64,000 bases of DNA from Actinostola sp. cb2023. Taxonomy: Eukaryota; Cnidaria; Anthozoa; Actiniaria; Actinostolidae. Within the stretch, counting starts at the first letter, position 1; each line of letters begins with the position of its first letter. The stretch covers positions 372,001 to 436,000 of the forward strand of contig JAUJYZ010000250.1 in NCBI GenBank assembly GCA_033675265.1. Reading direction: 5' to 3'. The notes under the pieces were generated by a model, which was not told where the DNA came from, made no database searches, and saw only the letters and a program-made list of their open reading frames with translations. Position numbers and translations under genes: made by a program. Shown piece after piece: positions 11,801-20,232 of this stretch.

Positions 11801-14800
11801 GACCCTTGCCCCCACTTCTTGCTTTATAAACTCACAGTTTTACACTGACAACCACAGTAGCTTGAATCCTCCCCCCCCCCCCCCCCCCCCCTTTGGATCC
11901 CCCCCCCCCCCCCCCCCCTTTCCAGCTCTTTCCGTCTTTCTTCTTCTCTCTCTCTACATTTCATCCCCCCACAAATTCACACTCTCCCCCAGTCCCCATA
12001 TCCCAATGTCACCAACGCTGGTCCGAATACCTTGCAAAACCCATCGCACTGGCTTAATCAGTCGATCAACAAAAAAAAGACATAAGCCTTCCCCTGTATG
12101 CACACATATCCCTGGTCTAACATTCAAAACATGCGCCTAAATCACACCCTTCCCCCACATCCATACACCAACTTGTTCATATTTACTTTCTCTCTATTTA
12201 TCTTTTATCTATCATCCATTACTCCACTTACACCCCAGCTTCTCCACATCCATACACTACACTTCTATCTTATCTCTCGTCCTTCTATATTTCTTCTTCT
12301 CTATCATCCATTTCTCCACTTGACACCCCAGCCTCTCCACATCCATACACCACACTATTTCCATATTTATTTTCTTTCTATTTTCCTTTTATCAATCATC
12401 CATTTCTCCACTTGTCACCTCAGCCCCTCCACATTCATACACCACACTTCTACCTTGATATCATCCATAATTCAATATCTATATTTAACATTTATTTATT
12501 ATTTGATTAAATTTTAGATTAAATTATTCATTTATATCACTTATTTTCTTTTCTTTCCTTTCTTTTTATTGTTTTAATTTTCTAATTTTAATTTTTTAAT
12601 TTTTTTTATTATTATTTTTATTTTATAATATTATTTTTTTTATTTTTTATTAATTTTTTATTTTTATTCAAATTAATTAATATTTTTATTTTTATTAATT
12701 CCATTATTTTTTTAACATTTATTTATTTTTTATATTATTTATTTTTATTTTTATTTTAATTAAATTAAATTAAATTGTTTTTATTTTATTTTTTCAATTT
12801 TTATTTTTAATTTGTTTTTCCCTCCACTTGTCACTCTATTTATCCACCCACACTCCACTTCTTTCTCCTTTCGACATCAGCCTTCAGCTTTCCGTACCAA
12901 CCACCTCCCCCATCCACGAATTAACCCTCATCCGTTTCCCACTTTCCCATATCCTATTCCTTGTGATGGTCCGAATACCTTGTTGCTCTATCGTTCTGGA
13001 ATAACCAGTCGATTACAAAAAAATGTCAGTGAGGTCATCTACTCAACCGTAACAATCAACACGGCTTCGCTCCATACATTTCTTTGTGTTTAGTTTCTTG
13101 AATTATATTAATTTCTATGAAGCTAAAAGTCATGGGTGAAGGAGTTTTCTTACATTATTTGAGCTTAGGATTGATTGTCTGACCGTTTTGTTCAATGCAG
13201 AGCTGTTATCTGAACAAAACATTGAGATATTTTGATCACAAAACTGCAAAGAAATGTATGGAGCTGAATGTTGGGTTGAGTAGATGACGTCACCGACTCC
13301 TCTAAAGATTCATAAAAATATAGTACTTCCCTCTGGAATATCGAAAATAGATTTTAACTAGTGATTATTAGACCCTTGAAGAATTGTTCAATGAAGTTTC
13401 AGCTAAATTAAATTTCGAACGATTTTCGTCCCCCTTTAAGCTTTACTATGATATATAGTTTTCTATAGTTTAGCCTTTTGTGTTGCGTACAGAATTTCTG
13501 AAGCACATGACACCCGCGAACGTATACCATATCCTTAAAAGAGTGAGAATTTGATTGAAATAAACATACCATTTCTTCAGAAGTCGTATTTAGTCATTTA
13601 TTTGGTGATTTGAGCGTTTTTTCCTATCCTGGGCTTTAAAAAAAATTAAAAAATTACCAAAAACCACTAAATAAGAGCTTGGGTTGCCTGTGATAAAACA
13701 CACATGTATACATATCTTTATATTTTTAACATTGGCAATTCAGTTGGGCAATTGCTGGATTGCACGTGATGCCATGGCATCCAAGTTGGTGCCTGATAAC
13801 AAAGCATTCTTCATAATACAAATGTACATGAGGCTAATCTCTTGTTTGTACTGGCACCAACATGGTCACTGCACCTAAGTACTATAAATCTCCAGGGATT
13901 GATTGCAACCCAGCAATATCCCTTGGTTACAATGTACAACAGATTGTACTCACCCACATGCGATGGCCAAACAGTAATGTGAGGATGTGAATGATACCAT
14001 CCAACAACACGCATTGGTCTCTGACGCTTTGTCAACAAACCAAGTCTATGGGAATGGTTAAAGATTCCTATATCCATGTATTATATTAACAATTGCAAAT
14101 ATGAAAGCAGTTAACGGAATATAATTATATTAAGCTTAAGAATTAAACTATTTTAATTGTTTTAATATTTTTAATTTGAAGGATATTTCCGCCTGGTCTG
14201 AGGCGTCTGATAATTGTTCTGGGGAAATTTCTACCCTGTCTTTCCTTTTGTCGAGTCTTTGTAACATGATAACTGAATTAATTACATCCATTTTGAAATC
14301 ACTAGCATTTCCTGTAATCTGATTGGTTAAAAATGGTGCGATTTATTCCCAAATCGCACCTTTGTAATAAATCGCACCTTTTTGAGCTCTAAATCGCACC
14401 AATTTGAACATCCAATGAAATTGCAGGAACAACATAAAACAAGCAATCAGAACACAGGAAAAAAAAAAAAGGAAAAAAAATGAACAGGAAAGACTTTGGA
14501 TTTTACCACAACAAATCTTTCATATTTTACAAAACAAATGGTGACTTTTTCAACTTACAGTTTTTTATTGTTGACTATTCCCTCTTTCAAGCTGAAGAGG
14601 CACTGAATGTATGATTATCCGTCATTTGACATCCATTTGCATTCAGAAAATGCAGAATAAACCACCAAAACAGGACCAAAACAAGCGAACAAGCTCCGGT
14701 AACTCCTAGTCGTAGCGAGTCCATTCCTGAATTTGCGATTGGAAAAACAGTTCGAGTTTCTAGTAATTCTACACAAGCCAAGATATTGATGAATTAAAGT

Positions 14801-15851
14801 CTCGGGCCATTAACAATAAGACTAAAACCGTTCCACAAAGCAATGGCTTTCTGTGTTTGAAAATTGGTGCAAGACGTCCAACAATCTTGAAATTGAAATC
14901 AACATTGACAACAAAATGGCGTCTGTTGTAGATTTGACCTCGACAAGACTCTCACTCGATCAGTTCTCTGCAGAAGTCAAATGCAAGGACGGCGAAGACA
15001 ATGGGCCACAATCTCTAAGAATTATTCAGAGTGCCATTGAGCATCGTTTGAAGTAGAATAATTATCCTGTAAGCGTAGTATTTACTTTAAAATGTCCAGT
15101 GAATTTCACGGCTCGGCAAATCCTCAACAACGAAGGTCATACGACAGCAGGGCAAGTGATCCCAAAACTGCACCAGCTGTACGTTCAATTACTACTCAAA
15201 AGAACAACCAGCAACGGTAAAAAAGCGATGTTGGGCTTTTGTCTGTGATTCTAACGACGAGAAAGAGAATAAAGAAGGACGTTTGTACCAAGTGTCGAGT
15301 AGATTGTACGTTTCCAACTGACTTTGCATGTGCTCAATCGTTCAATGCGCACTACTCGTCACGTGACATTTTGCTGTAAATATTAAAATCGTTGTTTATG
15401 TTTTCCGGTATCGAATGAGTGTAAATTTCAAAATGGATATAATTAAGTGGTAATTGAACTTCGTGTCGTGCAATTTTGGTCTGAAATCAAACTTGCAATT
15501 ACAAATCGCACTCCCGCTACGCGGTCGTGCGATTTTGTAATCGCGCGTTTGATTTCAGACCAAATTGCACTCCACTCAGTTCAATTACCATTATAAATAT
15601 GCGTGACACCATTATCGACCTAAAGCCAAAGGAGCAATTTATAAGTTCAGTTTTAAGACTTGAAATGACGGTCGATGATACCAGATTGTGACACTCCAGA
15701 AGAATGATTTACTGATCAGAATTCTAAAAGAGTATCTTAGTACCTCTCCAATTAATAATCCCATCACTTCTTCTCGCTCCGTGGACAAGGCGTGAATTAA
15801 ACACACCATAAAGGCATCACCTTCAAGCTTGACTGTTGACACGGCAGCCAT
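5866..15851 (-). CDS. BRCC3: BRCC36-like K63 deubiquitinase (BRCC3), 9 exons, with in-frame TGA
   Basis: Exons, in transcript order: 15851-15744, 14318-14187, 14047-13954, 8921-8839, 8583-8516, 7646-7547, 6881-6850, 6692-6655, 6032-5866. They total 822 nt (274 codons with stop) and every phase joins. BRCC36 is the JAMM/MPN+ zinc protease that cleaves K63-linked ubiquitin in BRCA1-A (nucleus) and BRISC (cytosol). Visible: ALSTEREEVMGLLIGE with catalytic Glu28, KRKDRVEISPEQL, the JAMM core WYHSHPHITVWPSHVD (His99, His101, Asp112, the Asp codon split by intron 3), AMYQVMDEGFVGLIFSCF, and a C-terminal coiled-coil tail ending in KELDEL. The start is the ATG giving MAAVSTVKLEGDAF, which fits the family N-terminus. 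Oddities: intron 2 has an ATATCCTT donor, and codon 174 in exon 6 is TGA (7612-7610). Other introns have GT-AG ends. Family identity is confident; whether the allele is functional is open. Confidence 0.9.
6356..6475. repeat. AT-rich ATA/AAC microsatellite in BRCC3 intron 8
   Basis: Runs of AATAAT and AACAATAAC, partly arranged as a duplicated block of about 40 bp. It has no coding potential and lies between the last two BRCC3 exons. Confidence 0.85.
6974..7107. repeat. Palindromic element, 60-bp arms
   Basis: ATGCCGTGTTTACACTTGAG opens the left arm and its complement closes the right arm at 7107. The arms (about 6974-7033 and 7048-7107) are near perfect with a 14-bp loop. It is a short foldback/MITE in the intron between BRCC3 exons 6 and 7. 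Confidence 0.9.
7117..7356. repeat. Near-contiguous palindrome, arms about 115 bp
   Basis: TTCATATTCTTTGTAGTATT at the left end is answered by AATACTACAAAGAATATGAA at 7356, and the arms run inward almost to the centre near 7233 (ATACAATGCATATTGTACAATGTAT). It abuts the preceding 134-bp palindrome, giving two foldbacks in tandem. Confidence 0.9.
7610..7612 (-). other. In-frame TGA in BRCC3 exon 6
   Basis: Exon 6 reads YQKEEVELQIV, TGA, then AVILSEANLDRLIELPQIL in one frame. Family conservation (the ELPKIL block) continues after the stop, and the exon's 100-nt length fits the phases of its neighbours. No GT-AG intron of workable length removes the codon. It is a nonsense allele, a pseudogenising change or a base-call error. 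Confidence 0.75.
7873..8157. mobile_element. MITE with about 60-bp terminal inverted repeats
   Basis: TACACTCAATTGCAGAAACG at 7873 is mirrored by CGTTTCTGCAATTGAGTGTA ending at 8157, and the complementarity continues inward to about 7935 and 8093. It lies in the BRCC3 intron between exons 5 and 6, directly beside the next element. Confidence 0.85.
8174..8463. mobile_element. TA-flanked MITE (Tc1/mariner-like ends)
   Basis: Terminal repeats TACACCTATTTCAAATAACG and its complement end at 8463. The arms extend about 60 bp (GTCGCGTTCAAAGCAACAA, GTCAAGCCAAGACCGAA) and the element is bounded by TA dinucleotides. A truncated copy starts at 32513, and related ends occur at 3077, 31368 and 38520. Assignment to Tc1/mariner is inferred from the TA flank only. 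Confidence 0.85.
9105..9302. mobile_element. MITE, 24-bp terminal repeats
   Basis: TTTAGTAGAATTACACAGGT on the left pairs with ACCTGTGTAATTCTACTAAA on the right. The interior includes GATTGGTCGAGAACTTC and an AT-rich tail. It lies in the large third BRCC3 intron. Confidence 0.85.
9301..9405. mobile_element. Short MITE, AACAATTAGTCACC ends
   Basis: AACAATTAGTCACCTCAGGC and GCCTTTGGTGACTAATTGTT are inverted ends. The middle (TCGACTTCGTCTCGGTTATTATTCA, written here only in part) is itself partly palindromic. It overlaps the end of the preceding MITE. Confidence 0.8.
9430..9489. mobile_element. 60-bp mini-element with GGGCTTCCTGT ends
   Basis: GGGCTTCCTGTGGTAGAAC on the left and AACAGGAAGCCC on the right bound only about 60 bp, with AT on each side. 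The same ends recur at 31231-31330 and as nested ends in 56459-58542. Confidence 0.65.
9497..13692. mobile_element. 4.2-kb palindromic element in BRCC3 intron 3
   Basis: Outer ends are CACAGGCAACCCAAGCTCTT and its complement at 13692 (about 50 bp recognisable). Nested inside is a very long palindrome with arms of about 940 bp (10481-11421 and 12078-13022), whose two copies give mirror-image 139-residue ORFs at 10982-11401 and 12098-12517. The arms contain a long A/T-only tract and repeated CCACATCCATACAC modules. Poly-C runs lie in the loop at about 11870-11918. No transposase or known domain is recognisable. It may be one foldback transposon or a composite of nested ones. Confidence 0.7.
14048..14186 (-). 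other. U12-type (AT-A?) intron 2 of BRCC3
   Basis: On the minus strand the coding sequence stops at GCGGAA and is followed at once by ATATCCTTC, a match to the U12 minor-spliceosome donor ATATCCTT. A branch-point-like TCTTTAAC lies close to the end, ten bases before the boundary that keeps frame (CCCAT then AGACTTGG). There is no GT between the end of the conserved coding and the next in-frame stop, so a major-class donor is excluded. The 3' end is uncertain: AC or AG lie 2-4 bases downstream, but only the AT boundary keeps the frame. Confidence 0.6.
14853..15218 (+). other. Unidentified small ORFs inside BRCC3 intron 1
   Basis: Two short plus-strand frames begin at ATGs here: one reads MASVVDLTSTRLSLDQFSA (to a stop at 15054) and one at 15091 reads MSSEFHGSANPQQRRSYD and ends near an AACGGTAAAAAAG that could be a donor. 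Composition is compatible with coding, but I recognise no family. A 5' exon of an unannotated gene or chance ORFs are both possible. Confidence 0.2.
15449..15596. repeat. Palindrome in BRCC3 intron 1
   Basis: GGTAATTGAACT...TTTTGGTCTGAAATCAAA is answered by TTTGATTTCAGACCAAA...AGTTCAATTACC around a central GCACTCCCGCTACGCGG. The arms are about 60 bp, imperfect. Related ATCGCACC words recur at 14338-14400. Confidence 0.8.
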
Positions 15852-16423
15852 CTTGGAATACAGTGAATGACACAGGGATCCCACAAACTCGTACACAGGT
15901 AGCCCAGGTACCATCACGCTATTATTTGTACTCGTATTATATGATCCAAGGTCTCTATTTACCTGTATTTATATTGAAAATGGATAAAACAACTAACCGT
16001 TCTCTTAAGGTTCTTTTATATTTTGTGTGCATCCTTCCGGTACAAAGATATTTATAGCATTTCTAAAAGTTTGGGCTTCCTGTGGTGTATTGGTTCAGGT
16101 CACGCGAAGTCGTCTGTTCGATGAAAATTCACAAGCATTTAGAAAGGTTTGTTCATCCAAGGGCTGATTCTTAATTCATGAATGTATTGACTTTATATTG
16201 TTTTTAATAATTCATTGACTCCATTGTCAAAGATTGAAGACACCGGGAAGCCGACTAAGGACGTAAACAAACCTAGCTCTGGTATATTGACCTCAGTGTC
16301 TGCTCTCTATAGATTGTCTCGATTATTTCGAGCTTAAATAAGCTTGCAACAACAACAATCGATGTTCCCGGCTGCTATATTTTTGTGTAGGTTTATTACT
16401 CCCTCCCCCTTTCCCTCACATTA
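15852..16423. other. Upstream flank of BRCC3, no gene seen
   Basis: The region 5' of the BRCC3 start. TGGGCTTCCTGTGG at 16073 is one more copy of the repeat end seen at 56523. I found no clear TATA box and no exon. Confidence 0.4.
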
Positions 16424-17084
16424 CGGGTGTACGTGTACAAATCGAAGACGGAAGGCCGAAGACCGAAGATGGAAGACCCAAAAACGAAGACCCCCTAAAA
16501 ATCGACTGAAAATGATCTGATAGTCGCTCGAAATTGTGATTCAACCTCAACATTTGTAATAAATAGACACATTTGTGATAATCAAGCAATTTGAAGGGGG
16601 TCTTCGTTTTATAGAAAACCCACCCAAAACTACAAAACGAAGACCCCCTCCAAAATCACGAGAAATGCCCTGAAAATCACTGAGAACCTTGAACCCAGCA
16701 TAAATATGCATAATTCACACTCGGCTGAGCCCTTCTAGAAGGCCCAAATCGACAAATTAGCCCAAAAGGGACGACCTAATCGCCCAAAGAGCATGATGGG
16801 AAGACAGAAATCCTCCCCCCCTCCCCCCTATTTCCACCTGAAACATGCATAAGCCAAAAAGAATGTAGTATGCAGTATACGACTGACATTGGTCCGAAAC
16901 CTCAGTATCGATCACTCAGTAAATTCTGGACTTTCTCCACGTACGGTGTTTCTCCACTTTTAGCGGCATAAAGATTCCGCGCTAATTAGCCATCATAAAG
17001 ACATGGATATGATGATTGATCAGTCTTTTATTGGAACAAAAGTTGACAATTACATTTAGACTACTTTGGATGAATCACTAAGCA

Positions 17085-17195
17085 GGGACGTAGCGTGCTT
17101 TTTTCCCAATGTACGCACATAGCAACGAACGCCGAAGGCGTGAGCTTCTAGGGGGATGAGGGGGCATGCCCCCTGACAATTTAGAAATCTAGAGC
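17085..17195. repeat. Dispersed repeat (GGGGGATG...GGGGCATGCCCCC type)
   Basis: AGGGACGTAGCGTGC ... CGCCGAAGGCGTGAGC ... GGGGGATGAGGGGGCATGCC. It matches 18040-18130, 24780-24960 and, inverted, 48000-48200. A family of interspersed elements of unknown class. Confidence 0.7.
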
Positions 17196-17899
17196 CTTGG
17201 AAATACCATTTTCTTCGTTTTCCAGAATGACTTATGTCAGGGGAAATTTTCCCCTGCTTATGTATAGGTTATCAGGGCCGTACACAGCACAGGTGCAGGG
17301 GGGGCAGTTGCTCCCCCTAGCAAGGCGAAAAATATACCAAAAAGAGAGAACTACTATTTTTATTTATTTTTTGCTGTTAAATATGTATTGGCCCCCTTAA
17401 ATTTTGGGTTATGTACGGCCCTGGTTATGTAAAGGATTCATGTAAAGGATGTGTAAAGGATTTATGTAAAGGTTATGTAAAGGATTTATGTAAACGGGTT
17501 ATACACCCTATGCAAACGAGTGAAGACTGGGAACGAGCACCACGAAATATAAATTATTTCAAAAAATATTTCCATTACAAGAAAGACCATGTCTAAATAA
17601 GTAACTTGGTACATTTATGAAGTTGCATGTTGTATTAGTGCAGAGTTATAAGCATTTGAAATGTACCATAAACATGAAAACGAGGCCGGCCAGGCCATGG
17701 ATCTCTTTTCCATACAAATCTTTCTAATTTCAAATAGCTGTAACTTTCTAGCTTTTTATCTTACAACGCTAAGATTTGGCACGATCACTAGCTTGGGTAC
17801 GCTCTTTCAAATGATGGTAATAATGATGTCTTCTATAAGTGATGAACTAAGGTATCTCCTTTGCCACACCTTTTTGCATAGGGTCTATATACCGCTACC

Positions 17900-18310
17900 G
17901 TTATATATATCGCTAATAGCGATAAAACAACCCGAGGCGAAGCCAGTTTTTTGGTATTTATTTTGTTTGAGACTGTACTAACTACAATTATTATTATACA
18001 TGCCTACAATGACTGACTGCAAGGGGAAATATTGGGCACACAAAAATGATCTGACGAGCGGCGAAGGCGCGAGCTCGTAGGGGGATGTGGGGGCATGCTC
18101 CCCGAAAAATTTTGAGGTATAAGCTCTTCAAAATAGCATATTCCTGCCTTCTGTAGTAGTTTCCAGGAAGTTTAAACTGATTCAGCTGTTAAGATTTTGT
18201 CTTAGATTTCTTTTTTTTTAATATTTTTATGTTTCTTATAATATTTATATTTTAAGTATTTTAAATTGTACGCACGTGCGTACGTGCGTATATGCACGCT
18301 ACGCCCCTGC
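17900..18310. repeat. Dispersed repeat, inverted copy at 47995-48700
   Basis: CGCTAATAGCGATA ... CCCGAGGCGAAGCCAG ... GAGACTGTACTAACTAC ... GGCGAAGGCGCGAGCTCGTA ... TTCAGCTGTTAAGATTTTG. The same order occurs in reverse complement at 47995-48240 plus 48600-48700, where a SINE foldback splits it. Confidence 0.75.
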
Positions 18311-18952
18311 ACTATATACTGTAGTCTCTATAATTGAACTACAAAAGCGTAGCGGCCATGTTGGAAGACATAACAAAAGTCACTAATATTTGTCGATTTG
18401 GGCCTCAGTTCTAGAAGGGCTAGCTAGTGTTATGCATATGCGATATTTATCGGCTGGGAATTCAAGGTTCTCAGTGATTTTCAGGGCATTCGTTTTGTAG
18501 TTTTTGGGGGTTATTCTATAAAACGAACACCCCCCTCGAAAATCTCCAAAATGCTTGAGTATCGCACATTTGTTTCAATGTCTTTGAGAGTTCGAGGTGG
18601 AGTTCAAGGTTCTCGGTGATTTTCAGGGTATTTCTCGTGATTTTGGAGGGGGTCTTCGTTTTGTAGGGGTTTTTTTTTTGGGGGGGGGGGGGGTTTCTAT
18701 AAAACGAAGACCCCCTTCAAATTGCTTGATTATCGCAAATGTGTCTATTTATTACAAATTTTGAGGGTGAATCACAATTTCGAGCGACTATCAGGTCATT
18801 TTCAGTCGATTTATAGGGGGTCTTCGTTTTTGGGTATTCCATCCTCGGTCTTCGGTCTTCCGTCTTCGGTCTTCGTTTTGTATACACCCGTCACATTACC
18901 ACTTGTAATACAACATATCAGGGACTGCAGAGATCGATGGGGAGTCTGGCTT

Positions 18953-18954
<2 letters not shown>

Positions 18955-18989
<35 letters not shown>
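18955..18989. repeat. Poly-C run, 35 bases
   Basis: Uninterrupted C tract just outside the right target duplication of the 2.47-kb element. Comparable tracts occur at about 4328, 4444, 11871, 11901, 22417, 22583, 30600 and 46324. Confidence 0.95.
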
Positions 18990-18990
18990 A

Positions 18991-19391
18991 CCCACACTTT
19001 TAGCCAAAAAGGTTGTCACTGTTGTCTGAGATATACTAGTCTACTAGTATATCCGGGGGGCCACTTTCAAGGGTGCTCCGCGGTCCCTGAACATGTATAA
19101 TGACTATATACATACAGGAGCGTCAGCTCAGTAGTAATTACTATAATTACTAATTACTAATTACTAATAATAATATTATTATAATTTTAATTTTATATAG
19201 CGCCCTTTCCTAAAAAAGACCAAAAGCACTTTACAAATTGGTAATTACTAATGGGCTCCTGCTACGTACTAACAATAATTGATGACATCATCATCATCAT
19301 AATCACAACAATAATAATAAAATCATCATCATCATCATCATAACAACATGCAACAATGGCAAAAATAAATCATCATCATCATCATCATATA
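18991..19391. other. Intergenic, simple repeats only
   Basis: Contains ACTAATTACTAATTACT repeats and ATC trinucleotide runs (19280-19390). No gene seen. Confidence 0.6.
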
Positions 19392-19566
19392 TACACCGAT
19401 TCCGAACATGGCGATTAATTTGAATAACCATTGTTCAGTACAGTCTTGACTGACTATAGCCTCTCATACAGGTGAGAACGCTTTTGTGTTTCCACATGAA
19501 CACAAGGCTTAGTCAGTCAAAGAACAATGGTTATTCAAATTGGTCGCCATGTTTGGAATCAGTGTA
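19392..19566. mobile_element. MITE, about 45-bp imperfect ends
   Basis: TACACCGATTCCGAACATGG and CCATGTTTGGAATCAGTGTA are inverted ends; ATAACCATTGTTC and GAACAATGGTTAT pair further in. The element is about 175 bp. Confidence 0.8.
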
Positions 19567-20064
19567 CCCTTATTCGTACTTAATTTCTCGAGGCTTTAAG
19601 TTCGCGATTTTCGCGATTTTAAAAAAATCGCGAAATTAAAGCCTCGCGAAAAAAAAGGCTCGCGGACTTTAAACACGCGAAATATAATACCCAGAGAAAA
19701 AAATACATATCGAAACCATTTAATCAACATGAACAATATACGTTATTTAATAAGAAATTGTTTTTTAAAACGACTTATTCAACAACATAATACTACCATT
19801 TGCAACTGAGCAACCGTATAGCGTAAACGTTTTTGTCTGTTTTAGCTACAAGTTTATAACGTCTAGTTAGTCTTGTTGACTGTCATCTTGTTCCTGTTTG
19901 TATAGAAATAAGTTTGCTTTTTTAGAAAATATAAATCAGTGTTGTTGACACCGCTTTCGCGAAATTTAATGCTCCTTTTTCATTTTCTCTTATCGAAATC
20001 GCGAAATGCTGTCTTAACAAAATCGCGAAATTAAGTACGCGCGAAATTAAGTACGAATAAGGTA
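19565..20064. mobile_element. MITE, 500 bp, flanked by TA
   Basis: TACCCTTATTCGTACTTAAT and ATTAAGTACGAATAAGGTA are inverted ends. Inner modules TCGCGAAATTAA/TTAATTTCGCGA repeat near both ends. It lies immediately upstream of the first acyltransferase gene and shares its left boundary with the preceding MITE. Confidence 0.8.
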
Positions 20065-20232
20065 TATAAAATGTTGTTATTACAACATCAACATAATAAT
20101 AATATTTTATTTATTATAGTATAATAAATTAATAATAATGAGATATATTATAATATATAATTATTGCCTGTTTAACATTATTATTTCAGTTTATTCTTCA
20201 GTTTGACTGCAGTGTACGAGCATTAATCTACC

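Larger units (their letters stand above)
16424..18890. mobile_element. Non-autonomous DNA transposon, 2.47 kb, 8-bp target duplication
   Basis: The element begins CGGGTGTACG and ends TACACCCG, and is flanked on both sides by TCACATTA (16416-16423 and 18891-18898). The terminal inverted repeats extend about 280 bp and contain short repeats of CGAAGACCGAAGACGG followed by GGGGGTCTTCGTTTT. An 8-bp duplication suits hAT-like elements, but the ends are not a classic hAT signature. No transposase ORF is present; the interior holds other repeats (17085-17195, 17990-18310). Confidence 0.85.

Noticed and set aside
10982..12517. Two identical 139-residue ORFs on opposite strands as a duplicated gene
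   Set aside because: They are mirror images in the arms of one palindrome, low in complexity, with no recognisable domain.
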